Positions 30,554 to 42,134 of a stretch of DNA of 64,000 bases are shown one piece after another; positions within the stretch are counted from its first letter, which is position 1, and every line of letters starts with the position of its first letter. Source of the stretch: Cephalotrichum gorgonifer. Its lineage: Eukaryota; Ascomycota; Sordariomycetes; Microascales; Microascaceae. The stretch lies in contig ONZQ02000004.1 in NCBI GenBank assembly GCA_900312665.1, positions 1,060,244 to 1,124,243 of the forward strand, written 5' to 3'. The notes under the pieces are model-generated. The model was not told where the DNA came from. It saw only the letters and a list, made by a program, of their open reading frames with translations, and did no database searches. The position numbers and the translations under genes are program-made.

Positions 30554-33048
30554 CTATACAATCTCCCTCGCCCGGAGCTCATACACAAAGTTGAGAACAA
30601 TAGCAAACAGGAGCGTCACGCAGAGTACACTGGGCCCCCACTTGTCATGATACCTCGCCGCCCTCCGGTCGCGGATCGCCTGGCTCCTGTATAGGTAGAT
30701 GATCACCGAGTACACGAGGGACAAGACTGCCACTAAGCTGTACACTGCCGGCACCACGAGCGTCGATAGGTTGTCTTTGGACCCGAAGTTAAGAAGCGTG
30801 GCGGCAATGGTACTCAGGTAGACGGAATATTCAAGCTAAGAGAGAGAGAGCCGTTAGTAGAGTGTTTCGGTATGTACTGTGATAGAGGGGCTATACGTAC
30901 CCAGCCGAGGAATGTCCGTTCCGCAGCGAAGAACACCTTCGGCTCGACCCGGACGGGGACATAGATCTTCTTGCCCTTGGGCGCGATTATCCGCTTTGTA
31001 ATGATGGGTTGGTCCCCGAAGAACATCTGATGCCGCGAAGGAAGCGCAACACGTGAAGTCCTGGCATGTGCAATGGCTTGAGCAACTTCTACAGCTTTGT
31101 TCTTGAGCTTGTGGACAGCTGTCGAGGCCCGAGTCGAGTAGTACGTCCAGCCGCCCACGCGCCGGGCTTCCTCCAGTGCGTAGTTCTCGTCGTATTCGTC
31201 ATCCGAGTCGTAGATTAGATAGGCGTCGTCAGATCCCGGACGGTCCGTCGTCTGATCTTCTGCGTCCCTCAGTCGGCCTCCAGCCCTCGCCCTGGCGGCT
31301 CCTTGTCTGCTGGACTCCCCGTAAGTCTCCCCATTGCGAGAACCCTCATGCTCAGGAGTCGCGTCCGAGTCTTCGTCGTCGTCATCATCGTCGTCGTCAT
31401 CCTCATCGTCAGAGGCGGCCGCCTTGCCCGGCCGACTGAGTCCGAAATCGTGGGTTACGGGCTTCCGGATGTCAACATCCATCTGGGGCATCCAGTAGGG
31501 TAAAAGGTTGATCCTGTCGGGGAAGAGGCATGCCGTTCCGTGGATGAACTTGGAGAACTTGGGGACGGCCTCCACAAGGTGACTAGAAATAAGCTGGCGC
31601 ACCCATTCGGGTGGCTCTTGGCCCATCTGGGTCTGTAGCTTAACTTCCAACACGGCATATGGGAACCGGACAATATCCGACGGGGGTAGCTCAGAAAAGG
31701 GATAGTCTATGCCAATGTCCATACGCCTCCAGTTGTCGCCAGATCGCTTAATGCCGTCGGTGTTATCCTCACGGATCATGGTCAATTCGGTGTCAAGCGA
31801 GATTCGTACCCGAGCATCGGCAGGGAGCTGGAAGGCCGTGCGGTTGTAGAAGGATCGGCACACCGGCTGGTACTTGTGCTTCAACACGGACCACTGCACC
31901 TCTGTGGCAAGCGCCTCGTCTTCATCAATCGCCTTTGCCGGCCGCTTACGGTCCTTCCTCGCCTTCTGGAAAAGCGCCACAGGGAGCAGATCACCCCGCA
32001 TGTAAGCGTTGACGTTCTTCTCTTTCATGGCAAAGCGCGCCTTGACCGATTGCTCGCCCGTCCAGTCCTCACGATGGGTCTTTCGCTCGACGAATATGGT
32101 CTCCGTGTCCATGCCTCCGTACCATCGCAGGCGGATAGCCTCTGCGCCTTCCGTCTTCTTCAAGCGACCTTCGTAGAGGTCCCAGGTCTCCGGGTTGTCG
32201 TAGTAGATGGATGTGATGGCGGAGTCCTTGGGATCGAATTCCTTGTTGGGGTTGAAGACTAGAACCGGTAGATGCTTGAGAATGATGAGCTTCACAGCCA
32301 TGACGTTGTCCGGGTGTACCCAGTACTTCGTCGTACTCCGGACGAAGTTCCCCTGTGACCCCCCAGCCGCGCTGTCACCCTTGGCGGGATTGCCCCTGGT
32401 TCGTACTAGGTCATAGAGTTTAGACAGCTTCACAACGGAGGCGTCATAGTCCCCCTTGTAGAACGGCTTCGCCTTGAGGCGGGTGTCGAACAAAGGGCGA
32501 ATGTACCATCCCGTCATTTTCTAGGAGTAATCAGTGCTGGTTAGCAGGCTATACAGAGGACAGGCATGCGTTTGATGGGAAAGCGACGAACTCACATCGT
32601 GCTTCTTGACGATCTTGTAGAAGCCGGTGTAGTTCACCTGGACGAACTTGGCTAGATCGTGGACATCAGTGATGATGTCACTCAAGACTTGCTCAAGAGC
32701 GATGAACTCCTCCTCGCCGGGGCCATGGTTTCCGGTGCCTCTATCGTTCAAGCGGCTGACGACATCCAGGACGTCGCGTTCGCTAACCTGTATGCGCCGC
32801 GTAATCTCGAGAGACTTGACCTTCTGCTTGGTGAACACCTTATCCAACTCCTCCTCTAGCTTTCGCACGAATCTGGTTTCGTCTTCGTCGACCCATCGCT
32901 GGCCGGTGTAGTCTCTGCCCTTCGAGTCCTTCCAGGTGGCGATGGGGCCCGAGGAGGACTTGAGGAGCTGCTTAAGGCCGTCATAGTCGAGATAGAACCA
33001 TTGGTACTCGGGGATGATGCTGGCGTGGAGTTGCTCGCCGAACTTCAT
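30554..33048 (-). CDS. VTC4: Vacuolar transporter chaperone 4, polyphosphate polymerase
   Basis: Catalytic subunit of the VTC complex, which makes polyphosphate from ATP and moves it into the vacuole. Exons 33048-32596, 32520-30901 and 30835-30554 give 784 residues. An SPX domain (MKFGEQLHASIIPEYQWFYLDYDGLKQLLK to YKIVKKHDKM, ~1-155) senses inositol pyrophosphates. The tunnel-shaped polymerase domain follows (KYWVHPDNVMAVKLIILKHLPVL, YYDNPETWDLYEGRLKK, IRLRWYG, VERKTHREDWTG, SVKARFAMKEKNV). A linker rich in Asp runs (~500-530) leads to three predicted C-terminal membrane helices (LEYSVYLSTIAATLL, VVPAVYSLVAVLSLVYSVI, VLCVTLLFAIVLNFVYEL). A Pho4-like site lies 412 nt upstream. Confidence 0.96.
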
Positions 33049-35399
33049 GGTGAAATGCCTGGGGCGGACTCGAAATCAATTGTTTGGTACGTAGACCTTG
33101 GTCTAGGTCTACTTCTTCAACCGGCCAAACAGTCGATGCATTCGAGGGAGGGTAGGTGTGTCGTTTTGTGGTACGTGATGCTAGGGGTAGAAATAATCGG
33201 AGCTTGCGATAAATAATTGGTGTGCCACAATTGGCCTATAGACGAGTGTGGCCGAGGATGAAAAGAAGGACAATATCAGGTGCTACTGATGGGGGAGAGC
33301 AATCTGGAAGTGAAGCACTCGAGCTCTCCTGCTGGAGGGGAGAAGCTAACCAGATTGGATTTACTTGTATGGGTCGGCCCCACAATTCTCTTGAACCATT
33401 GGCATGAAATGGTCGCAAGGATCTTAATTGTGTTAAGCCAATGGCGCAGCTCCCTGTCCCACGTGCACCCGGACCTGCAGCTGCAGCAGCTAGGTGCGGC
33501 AATTCTTTACTAAACATCAAAATCCAAGAGCACTAATGTGACACTATTGCCCCAAGGGCGGAACCAAGCAGAGCCTCGAATATCCAGAACCCAAAGTCGA
33601 CCACATCCATGGCAACGCGTTAATGCGAGAGATACCGATCTGGCCGGGCGCTCAAGATCAGGGTGCAAAGCCCAGCACAGGAAGCTGCAGAATATGCTAG
33701 ACAATTATCAGACATGCATCTGCCAGGCGAAGACTGTCTTCCCAAGAGCTGACGCCGTTGACTCTTACGAGTGTGAGAACACCACAATGCGATGATCCAG
33801 ATATGTCGCTGTGACTCGTGTACCAGCTTACGAGGACCTGCCACCGACGAGGCTTTAACCTCGCTCTCATCTATTTCAATGCCCGCCAATCTCGGGGTTT
33901 TTTTTTATCTGACATATCTCCATTCTCATGCCCTTTGGCCAAATCTCCGCATCGAATTCTACACTCGGCACAACCCAAACCCTGCTCCCGGAGCTGCTGA
34001 TGTCTTGTCGATTGACCGGCGATCTACTTTCCCCTTGAGCCATCTCAACCCCGTGCGCGAGTGTTGTCACGGGCATCTAGGACCCAACTACTAGTCCAGC
34101 GCTTCGTGGTTTATGTATACTCATAGACTCGGGTATAAAGACCAGCTTCGGCGGCTCTCTCTGGAGCTTCTGAGAGTCGGTACCAGCATTTTCTCCCTGC
34201 CCTTTGCCGTCACGGCGTCACGATCGTGACCTCCTTCTAAATAAACTCCGTGCCAAAGGTTATCTTGCTCCCCTTCTCAGCCAAGTCACCGAGACCTTGC
34301 ATGAACCCTATCTGCTTGGCCTAATCTGAACCCTGAGAACCCCACAAGATCGAATCCTTCGGCTCATCTTTGGGCCCGCTGGGTGACCACCCGGGGAAGG
34401 TCGGCCTGCTCCTCACATGGTTCGCCCGTTCCGGGGGACGGAAGTTCCCTTCTGCCGGTAAGTTGGACGCAAGAACTGGGGATGAGATAATATTAGCTAG
34501 CCATTGCGTCGGTTGCGCAAAAAGGGGCGGCGGTAGGCCATCCAATCCAGTCCTATCATGCGCTCCGCAAAGGGATGGTCTAGCCTAGATATTGGTTAGC
34601 CTTTGGCTCAGGAAAGCCCTCTTCCCGAGGCCCTCTTTTCCCTTCCGCAGGCGGATTTTGATAGCGAGTGGTCCCTGCTCACGAGACCAATCATAGAATG
34701 CCCTTTCCTTGCTCGCGGAGCTTCACACATTCTCCCCGACGCGGTGTCACGTCAGGATCCCGCCCTTAAAGGTTCATCAAACTATTCTCACGTCTGCTCT
34801 GTAGAGATGAAGCCGGGACGCGGATAGGATGCGGGAGCCATCTTGGTTACCAGTGGCGGCCAGATGCAAGTCTTGGGCCCAGGGAAATAACCTATATACG
34901 TCATAACGTTAGGAATCGAAGGGAAAAGGGAAAAGGGGGGGGGGGGGGGGCGACGAGGACGGGACAAGCATCAATGAAACATCGAATCTACCCCCTTCAC
35001 CCGATTTGCGTGTGTGTTGTGAACCCGTACTTGTTTTCCGTTGACTTAATTCCCTGAGGGACGCCAGGACATCAGAGGTAAGCTGTTTAAAAAGACGACG
35101 AGACGACTGGACTGCCAGGTTACAGCTGCGAGTTCGAGAAAACGGCGTGGCTCCCGGCAAAACAGTATGGCGAATTTGTCGTTTCTTTTGTCATCTAAAA
35201 TCAGTCTTGGCATCCGCGGGGTAGACGAAAGTTTGGTGGGGCAGCGCCATCCAACTGCCCCTCCAAAGATTGTTTTTTTCTACGCAAGAGGTAAGGCCAC
35301 ACCAGACAACCTACCTACGAGCGCTGTTACCAGCTCCTGCCATTTTCCGCTTGCATTTAGAGTGATTTAGTCCAAGTGCCATCGCCGAAACCGCCCAAT
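33049..35399. other. Long divergent intergenic region between VTC4 and RMT2
   Basis: 2.35 kb with no convincing coding sequence. It holds the CACGTG site upstream of VTC4 (33460-33465) and a run of 16 G at 34935-34950. Frames near 34321-34545 and 34603-34827 show no family resemblance. Confidence 0.6.
33460..33465. promoter_or_regulatory. Candidate Pho4/NUC-1 phosphate-starvation site
   Basis: CACGTG with flanks that read GCACGTGGG on the VTC4 coding strand, the high-affinity Pho4 consensus in budding yeast. It lies 412 nt upstream of the VTC4 start codon. VTC genes are Pho4 targets in yeast; transfer to this fungus is inference. Confidence 0.5.
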
Positions 35400-36797
35400 A
35401 TGGCTGCACCAGCCGTACCCACGCCCATCGACGACTCCCTTCAGGCCCGCGTCTCTCCAGACTGCCCGCCCGCGACACAACAGGTCCTCTACAACGCCTG
35501 GGCCCGCGACCTCTCGGGTCTCAAGCCCCTCCTCGACGCCCCCGAAAACGCGAGACTCCAGGACCCTACTACCGGCGAGACGCCCCTCCACGCCGCCATC
35601 CGCTCCTGCGGCCCCGCCGACCCGAAGTCCGACGAGGCCCAGGAGGAGGACGGGGAGGTAGATGGGTGCGTGGAGGAGGCCATCGACGTCCTCAAGGAGC
35701 TGTTCTTCTCCGGCGCGATATGGAACGACGTGGATAACCACGATGAGACGCCCGGCTGCGTGGCCTGGAGGCTGGGGAGGCCGGAGCTCTACAAGTTGTG
35801 CATGGAGGCGGGGGTGCGGGCCGAGCTGCTGTTCGGCCTGATGGGCGGGTACGAGGAGCTGTCTTCTGCCGGTGGCGAGGACGTCGATATGGAGATTTTG
35901 GAGGAGGTAGAGGTCGATGGCGAGGAGGCTCCTGAGCTCGTCGCCGTGGAGGCGGACGCTCAAGAACCAGAGCCGGAGAAGACGTTCCAGGCACCGGTGC
36001 CCGAGGACGGCAAGGACGTCACGAGCGACGAGTACCTCCGGTCGGCCCTCACGTACTCGGACGGGAAGCTGGTGGACGAGGACGGCAACGGCGTCATGAT
36101 GGCCTGGGAGACGGATATCATGCGCCGCAGCGTCGACGCCCTGCTCCCCGACCTCCCCTCGGGGAAGCGCATTCTCAACGTTGGCTTCGGCATGGGCATC
36201 ATCGACTCCATGTTCGCCGACACCAAGCCCTCGAGGCACCACATCATAGAGGCGCATCCCGATGTGCTGGCGCGCCTCTCCGAGCCCGACTCGCCCTTCG
36301 GGAGCAAGTGGGAGGCCAGCGGGCCGGAAGAGGGCGCCTTCAAGGTCCTCGGCGGCCGGTGGCAGGACATCCTGCCGCAGCTGCTGGGGGACGGCGAGGT
36401 CTACGACGCCATATACTTCGACACCTTCGGCGAGGACTACTCGCAGCTGAAGTACTTCTTTACCGAGTTCGTCCCGGGGCTGCTAGATTCGGAGGGCCGC
36501 CTCGGCTTCTTCAACGGCCTAGGCGCCGACAGGAGGATATGCTACGACGTGTATACGAAGGTGGCCGAGATGCACCTCAGCGACGCTGGCCTCGACGTGG
36601 ACTGGGAGGTGATCAAGGTGGATATGAAGGGGCTCGAGGAGGCGGGCAAGGGGGAGTGGGAGGGTGTTCGGCGGCGATATTGGACTCTTGACGGTAAGTT
36701 TTTGAAAAATGCCCATCATATTACCCGCCTTAACCGGTCATGACTAACGACTAGCTTTTTAGAATACCGGCTGCCGATATGCACCTTCATGGGCTAA
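35400..36797 (+). CDS. RMT2: Protein arginine N5-methyltransferase Rmt2
   Basis: Type IV methyltransferase that puts a delta-N methyl group on arginine (ribosomal protein L12 in yeast), using S-adenosylmethionine. Exon 1 (35400-36693) and exon 2 (36763-36797) give 442 residues; the short second exon supplies EYRLPICTFMG. The N-terminal part carries ankyrin-like repeats (TGETPLHAAIRSCG, WNDVDNHDETPGCVAWRLGRPELYKLCMEAG). The Rmt2 signature follows: LTYSDGKLVDEDGNGVMMAWE, SAM-binding motif I ILNVGFGMGIIDS (~258), HHIIEAHPDV, YDAIYFDTFGEDYSQLKYFF, and FFNGLGADRRICYDVY. The ATG at 35400 was taken as start; a frame opening 24 nt earlier lacks ATG. An acidic stretch (~155-190) separates the two halves. 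Confidence 0.95.
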
Positions 36798-36989
36798 CAA
36801 GATAGTCCTAATACAAACGAGGAGCCACTTGCCCCGGAGTGTCGTAGCGCCGGAGGTGGATCATGATGCATGTGTATATTCAGCCTTCGCCTTATTTTTT
36901 CCAGCTAAAATCCCACCCTGTAGCCGTACATCAGAAACGACTACCGCCCCCTGACACAACTCGGTTTGGCCTGATAGATCCCTTGACAC

Positions 36990-38738
36990 CTAATTTTTCT
37001 TGACGCTTGCGCCCACTATCTCGCTGTAAGCCACAGGGTCAACAATGCCCGCCAGGTTCCCAGCCTGTACCCGCTTAAACGTCAGGGCGGCAATCAGCGC
37101 CGCGCCGACACCACTGCCATCCTCGGACTGGTGGACCTCGATGGGGTGCTCCCCGTTGGCGTCCGTGCCCTCGGGCCAGTCGAGAATCTCCCTCAGCGCC
37201 TGGGACTGCCTGGTCTTGAAGTGGGGGTACTTCTCGAACACTGACCCGTCGGCGCCGACCTGGAAGTTATCCCAGCCCTTCTTCTTGCACACGGCGGCGA
37301 TGCCGCAGGCCGACAGCCTCGCGGCGCGGGTGCCGATCAGCTCTGCTAGGCGGCGCATGACACGGCGTTCGGGGAGTGTAGAGGTCGCGCCTAGCTTGGA
37401 CTCGACGATGTCCTTGGTGTCCTTCAGATCGTCGTGGGCGTCCCTGGAGGATAGCACAGTTTTTGTTAGTCAGGTGCTGGGGTGACAACGAAACTCTTCC
37501 CCTTTCGAGGTAGGGGCGTAGAAACTTACTCTTCGATGGCCGAGAGGAACGACGAATCAAGGGAGTACGGCTTCGTGAGCTTGGGGACATCCTGGCCCTT
37601 GAAGAGAAGACCCTTCTTATGCAGGTCAAGCGCGGCAAGGCGCCACAACTCGCCGAGGTACAGGCCGGCGACCATCTTCTCGAACATCTGTTGGCCCTGG
37701 CGCGGCGACATCTCGTCGATGATCTCGTCGTAGGGCGTCAGGGGGAGTACGACGCGCTCGTTGTCGAAGGCGCCGTACTCGCAGTTGATGATCATGGGCA
37801 TATCGGGGGGGAGGTTGAGGTGAGCCAGCTTGGGGATGGACCCGCAATCCTCGATGTAGGCGGCGTTACAACCCGTGCCGAAGATGCATCCCATCTTGAT
37901 CCTGGTGTTGGTGTAGGCAGACGCAATGAGTGTGCCGGTCGTGTCGTTCGTCAAGGCCGAGACCACAACCGGTACGTTCTGCGACAGACATTAGAGTACG
38001 TCGCAATAGAAAAAAGAATCGATCTATCCAAGACCAGACTTACCTGCTTCTGTAAGGCCGCCTCGAAGAGGGGCACGACGTTGTTCCCTTCAACGCCGGA
38101 TACGTCGAAGCCCTTGGTCCAGCGCTGCAGGATTCCATGGTCGATGTAGTGCTGCGTGGCGGGATACGAAAAGGTGAAGCCCAGCGGCAGCTTCCTGTCG
38201 GTAGGCAAGGCGTGGTGGGTCTTGAGGAACTGCTTGACACAGTCGGCCATGTAGTCCCAGAGGTCTTCCGACTCTCCGGACTTGAGCTCCTCGGGGATGC
38301 GGTACTTGGACTGGACGATTTCAAACTCTGACTTCTTCTCGCTCAGAGTTACCTTGCAGACTCGGAGGTTGGTGCCGCCCATGTCGAGGGCGAGGAACGT
38401 CCCGGTCTCATGGCCGTCGGGGACTGCCATGACCCATGTGGGGTTCATGGGCTGTTTGGTCGTGTTAGCTCATCCTCGACTCATCATGTAAAGCTGCATA
38501 TTTGGTACACTTAATCGTATACTTAGATAGTGCGTCTTACAATGGTTCCCCCCTCGACGCTCAGGCCTACGTTATATGTTAGCTTTGTTAAGTCACAGTT
38601 GGGAGATACACAGCACTAACCCTTCTCCAGCTCAGATGCGAAGCGGTCGGTAACCGCCTTCAACCTGTCGGTCGTCACGGTGAACTGCTCCTCCAGTACC
38701 TTGACGGCCTCGAGGAGGGGCTGCGGGAGATCGGCCAT
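36990..38738 (-). CDS. Hexokinase
   Basis: Phosphorylates glucose and other hexoses with ATP, the first step of glycolysis. Five exons: 38738-38621, 38566-38541 (only 26 nt), 38451-38044, 37978-37530 and 37443-36990, giving 484 residues, typical for fungal hexokinase. Landmarks: ELEKGLSVEGGTIPMNPTWV, spanning three exons; the phosphate-1 loop LALDMGGTNLRV; the sugar-binding segment LGFTFSYPATQ and QRWTKGFDV; the catalytic region ALTNDTTGTLIASAY; GCIFGTGCNAAY; NCEYGAFD; and the adenosine motif VGADGSVFEKYPHF with EDGSGVGAALIAAL. The catalytic Asp is present in NDTTGT. No mitochondrial presequence is evident. It converges with RMT2 (gap 192 nt). Hexokinase rather than glucokinase is favoured by KGFDVSGVEG. 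Confidence 0.94.
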
Positions 38739-40062
38739 GGCTGACTATTTAGTACGGCGGCGCGGTGCTGGAATCCCGCAATAGCCAAGTCAGTCACTCG
38801 GTCAGTAAGAGGACGTGAGGAGCGAGAGTAGGGTCGGAGACGCGGTCGCCTTCTAATGTACGAGTACATTGACTCGACTCTTACGAGTACAGGCTGATAC
38901 ATGAAAGGAGGCACCGGGTAAAGCTGCCCAAGAAGTACTCACAGAAGATGAGACGAGCCAAGCTTGGGAGTTTGGCGGGGTCAGTTACAAGTAAGTACTT
39001 GTACACGAACGTCCCGATTGTCGCTTCCGATACGTCAGAGAGATAAGAGTGAAGTCAAGGAGGGGACAGGCAAGCTTATGTGCAGAGAGAGGAGGCCCGA
39101 TTTGGTGAGAAGTGAGAGAATTTACAGTTCTGTGGGCAGCAAATGGGTGGAAGTTATCAAGGGAGAGAAGGCGAAAGACTTGGTTTTATCGCCGCAATGC
39201 GGAACTTGCGGGCTGCGAAGTCGCCCAGCCCAAACCAGAAAGACCCCGCGCAAGCTTGGTAGGTGGGGGGGGAGTAGGAGTACCTATTACTTTACTAGTT
39301 TACTAGTACTATTAAGGTATTATCGGTGCTGCTTGACTCCCAAAAAAATCGGAGTCCCTAGCCCCGAGTCTAGCTGCTGGGCCAATTCTGCCACTTAGGG
39401 AAGGCGAGATACGAGACGACCAGTCAACTCTAAGCTCTAGCGTCAAGCTATGTAGCTATGTCTCGAGCTCCGAAGCGTATTTCGTCTCGATTATGAAATC
39501 TGATGCATAGCTTACCGCCACTTGTCATGAATCTCGGTACAGATGACTAGCCTCCACCTTCATGACATCTATTAACGCAAACAAGGAGTAAGGAAGGGAA
39601 GTTTGGTTGGGCTGGTGGGGTGTTGAATGGATGAGTATGTTACTCCGTACCTGTCCCGAGTGGGAACAACCTAATTATCTGTCTGCGATGATTATTAGTT
39701 GGAGGAATTGCAACATAGTTATGCACCAAATCTCAATTGTGGCGGGATGCCGGCATTAGCCACATGTGCGCGCCACAGTCTAACACACAGCTCCCATACT
39801 TGCAGGTACACAGGTACCTGGTCCGAGAGCGATTGGAGCAACGTATGCGTTTTTGGATGTCAAGCTCCCTCACGACCTGGCCCGCCGCGACATTGTCCAC
39901 TTCTTCGTGGCATGGATTCTGGGACTGCAACTTCTTGCACAACCACCTCGCTGTGAATTCAGGGCTTCCTACCTCCTACCCTCCCCTTCCTTCCCTCCCA
40001 ATCATTAACCGAGGGCAAACACACGAGAGCTGCCGGCCACGTCTCGTAACATAGCCCTCAAA
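38739..40062. other. Divergent intergenic region between hexokinase and OST1
   Basis: 1.3 kb without a recognisable gene. Two TACGAGTA octamers (38859, 38882) lie 121-151 nt upstream of the hexokinase start codon. The last 100 nt before OST1 are pyrimidine-rich. Confidence 0.6.
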
Positions 40063-41697
40063 ATGAAGCTCCTATCCATCATCACGACCGCCCTCAGCTC
40101 GCTGGCCATTGCGACTGCGACCCCGAGCTCCGCGCCCAACTCTGTCTCGCGGCCCCCCACCTTCGCGCCGCCCGCCACCTTCAAGAATGCCAACCTTGTG
40201 CACATTATCACCCTGGAGAAGAACTACGCCAAGGAGAACATCAACGTCTTGATCGAGAACATCTCGTCTGCGCCTCAGGATGAATACTACCTCCCTTTCA
40301 CGGCCGACCAGATGTCCCGCGTGGGCGGAGTCGAGGTCAAGGACAGGAAGGACGCCTCTCTCGGCCCATTTGAGGTGTCGGCTGTCGAATATGACGACAA
40401 AGCGTACGAATGCCTCCTCGGCCACGCCATAACATGCGCATTGAAGCTTGGGTCAGAACTGACGAGCCTCTTCTTTCCTATAGTGATACCCAGTACTACC
40501 GAATTCGACTGCCCGCCCCCCTTGGCCCGGGCGACAAGCAGACCATCGGCATTTCCTTCTACTACGTCAAGGCCTACTCCCCCCTCCCCGCCGCGATAGA
40601 GCAGAGCGAGAAGCAGTACCTCACCTACAGCTTCTCCGCCTTCTGCCCGTCCGCCTACACGACCACCAAGCAGAAGACCGAGGTCAAGCTCCCGTCGGCC
40701 AACGTCCCCGACTACACCAAGATCGCCGAGCACCCCCAGAAGGAGGGCGCCAAGCTCACCTACGGGCCCTTCGGCGAGCAGGCGGCGGGCGCCAGCGCCC
40801 CCGCGCAGGTCCGCTTCGAGTTCACCAAGCCCGTCCTCCACGTCGCCTCCCTCGAGCGCGACGTCGAGGTCAGCCACTGGGGCGGCAACGTGGCGTTCGA
40901 GGAGCGCTACGACCTGTACCACCGTGGCGCCAACCTGTCGTCCGAGTTCAGCAGGATCCAGTGGCAGAGGACCCAGCGCACCAGGGCCGCCAACTACGCC
41001 CTCACCGAGATGCGCTTCCCCCTGAGGGCTGGCAGCTCCGAGCTGTACTACACCGACGCCATCGGCAACGTGTCCACCTCGGACGTCTTCGCCACCAAGA
41101 GGGAGGTCCTCCTCGCGACGAGGCCGCGGTACCCGGTCTTCGGCGGCTGGAAGTTCCCCTTCGTGATAGGCTGGAATATCGACGCCGGGGTGTTCCTGCG
41201 GAGGTCGCAGTCTGGCGGCTACGTTCTTAACGTCCCCTTCCTCGAGGGTCCCAAGCAGCCCGAGGGCGTGGAGTACGCGGAGGTGACTGTCCAGGTTCTT
41301 CTCCCCGAGGGAGCAGAGTAAGATCCCCCCTTGTACCCGCCATTCTCCCATCCTTCACAGTTTAAGAGAAGGAAAGAAAGAAGAAGAAAACTAACCACTA
41401 TCGCCCCTTCCTCCCAGGAACGTCAAGTACCACGCCGACATCCCTGCGTCCTCCATTGTCGAGTCGTCCGTCGGCCTCAAGAGGACATTCCTGGACACCC
41501 TCGGCCGCACCTCCGTCACCATCAAGGCGAAGAACTTGGTCGACGACTTCAGGGACCGCGAGCTCGTCATCACGTACGACTACCCGCTCTCGGCCACCCT
41601 CCGGAAGCCCCTCGTCATCTTCGGCAGCACGTTGGCCGTGTTTGTTGCCTGGTGGATCATCGGTGGTCTCGAGGTTGGGTTTTCGAGCACGAAATAG
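40063..41697 (+). CDS. OST1: Oligosaccharyltransferase subunit Ost1 (ribophorin I)
   Basis: Subunit of the ER complex that transfers Glc3Man9GlcNAc2 to asparagine. Exons 40063-40403, 40484-41317 and 41418-41697 give 484 residues. A signal peptide (MKLLSIITTALSSLAIATATP) is followed by the lumenal ribophorin I domain: FKNANLVHIITLEKNYAKE, YYLPFTADQ, YYRIRLPAPLGPGDKQTI, YTYSF-like SFSAFCPSAYTT, RDVEVSHWGGNVAFEERYDLYHRGANL, and GWKFPFVIGWNIDAG. A single membrane segment near the C terminus (PLVIFGSTLAVFVAWWIIGG) leaves a short tail, GFSSTK. Length and topology are normal for the family. Confidence 0.95.
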
Positions 41698-42134
41698 GCC
41701 GATATAGAGTAACCCGGTTAAAGCATTTTTATTTTATTTTTATGTTATTGGGCTTTTGCGTTTCCGAGAGTCGTTGGGATGGATGGGGGGAGGCACGTTT
41801 CATTTTTGGTGTGCTCCATGTATCATCATATTTTGAGAGGGGATAGAGGGGAATGAACCAAAAAGAAACGTTTTCGATATGGGTGTAAGTGTCTCGGCGA
41901 GTGAATGATTGAGAAACGGGTCTCACTGTCCAAAATGTTTCATTATATGTACATCCTGTCACCGTCCGTACCCTACGTACTTTTCCCCTCCGAGATATGT
42001 AGTCTCGACGAAGGGAAGAGGGTATAATATGTTTATATACAAAAGAATACAACAAAACGCCATTACCCCTTTCCCCGTGAACTCCGTTTCCCCTCCCAGA
42101 AGCCAAATAACTAGTGGAATAATGCCCCATTTTA
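41698..42134. other. Intergenic region between convergent genes
   Basis: 3' regions of OST1 (+) and the BIM1-like gene (-), 437 nt. No gene was seen. Confidence 0.6.

Noticed and set aside
35367..36257. 296-residue frame antisense to RMT2
   Set aside because: Antisense shadow; RMT2 shows all family motifs.
40287..41351. 354-residue open frame antisense to OST1
   Set aside because: Mirror of the strong codon bias of OST1; no family resemblance, and OST1 on the other strand is certain.
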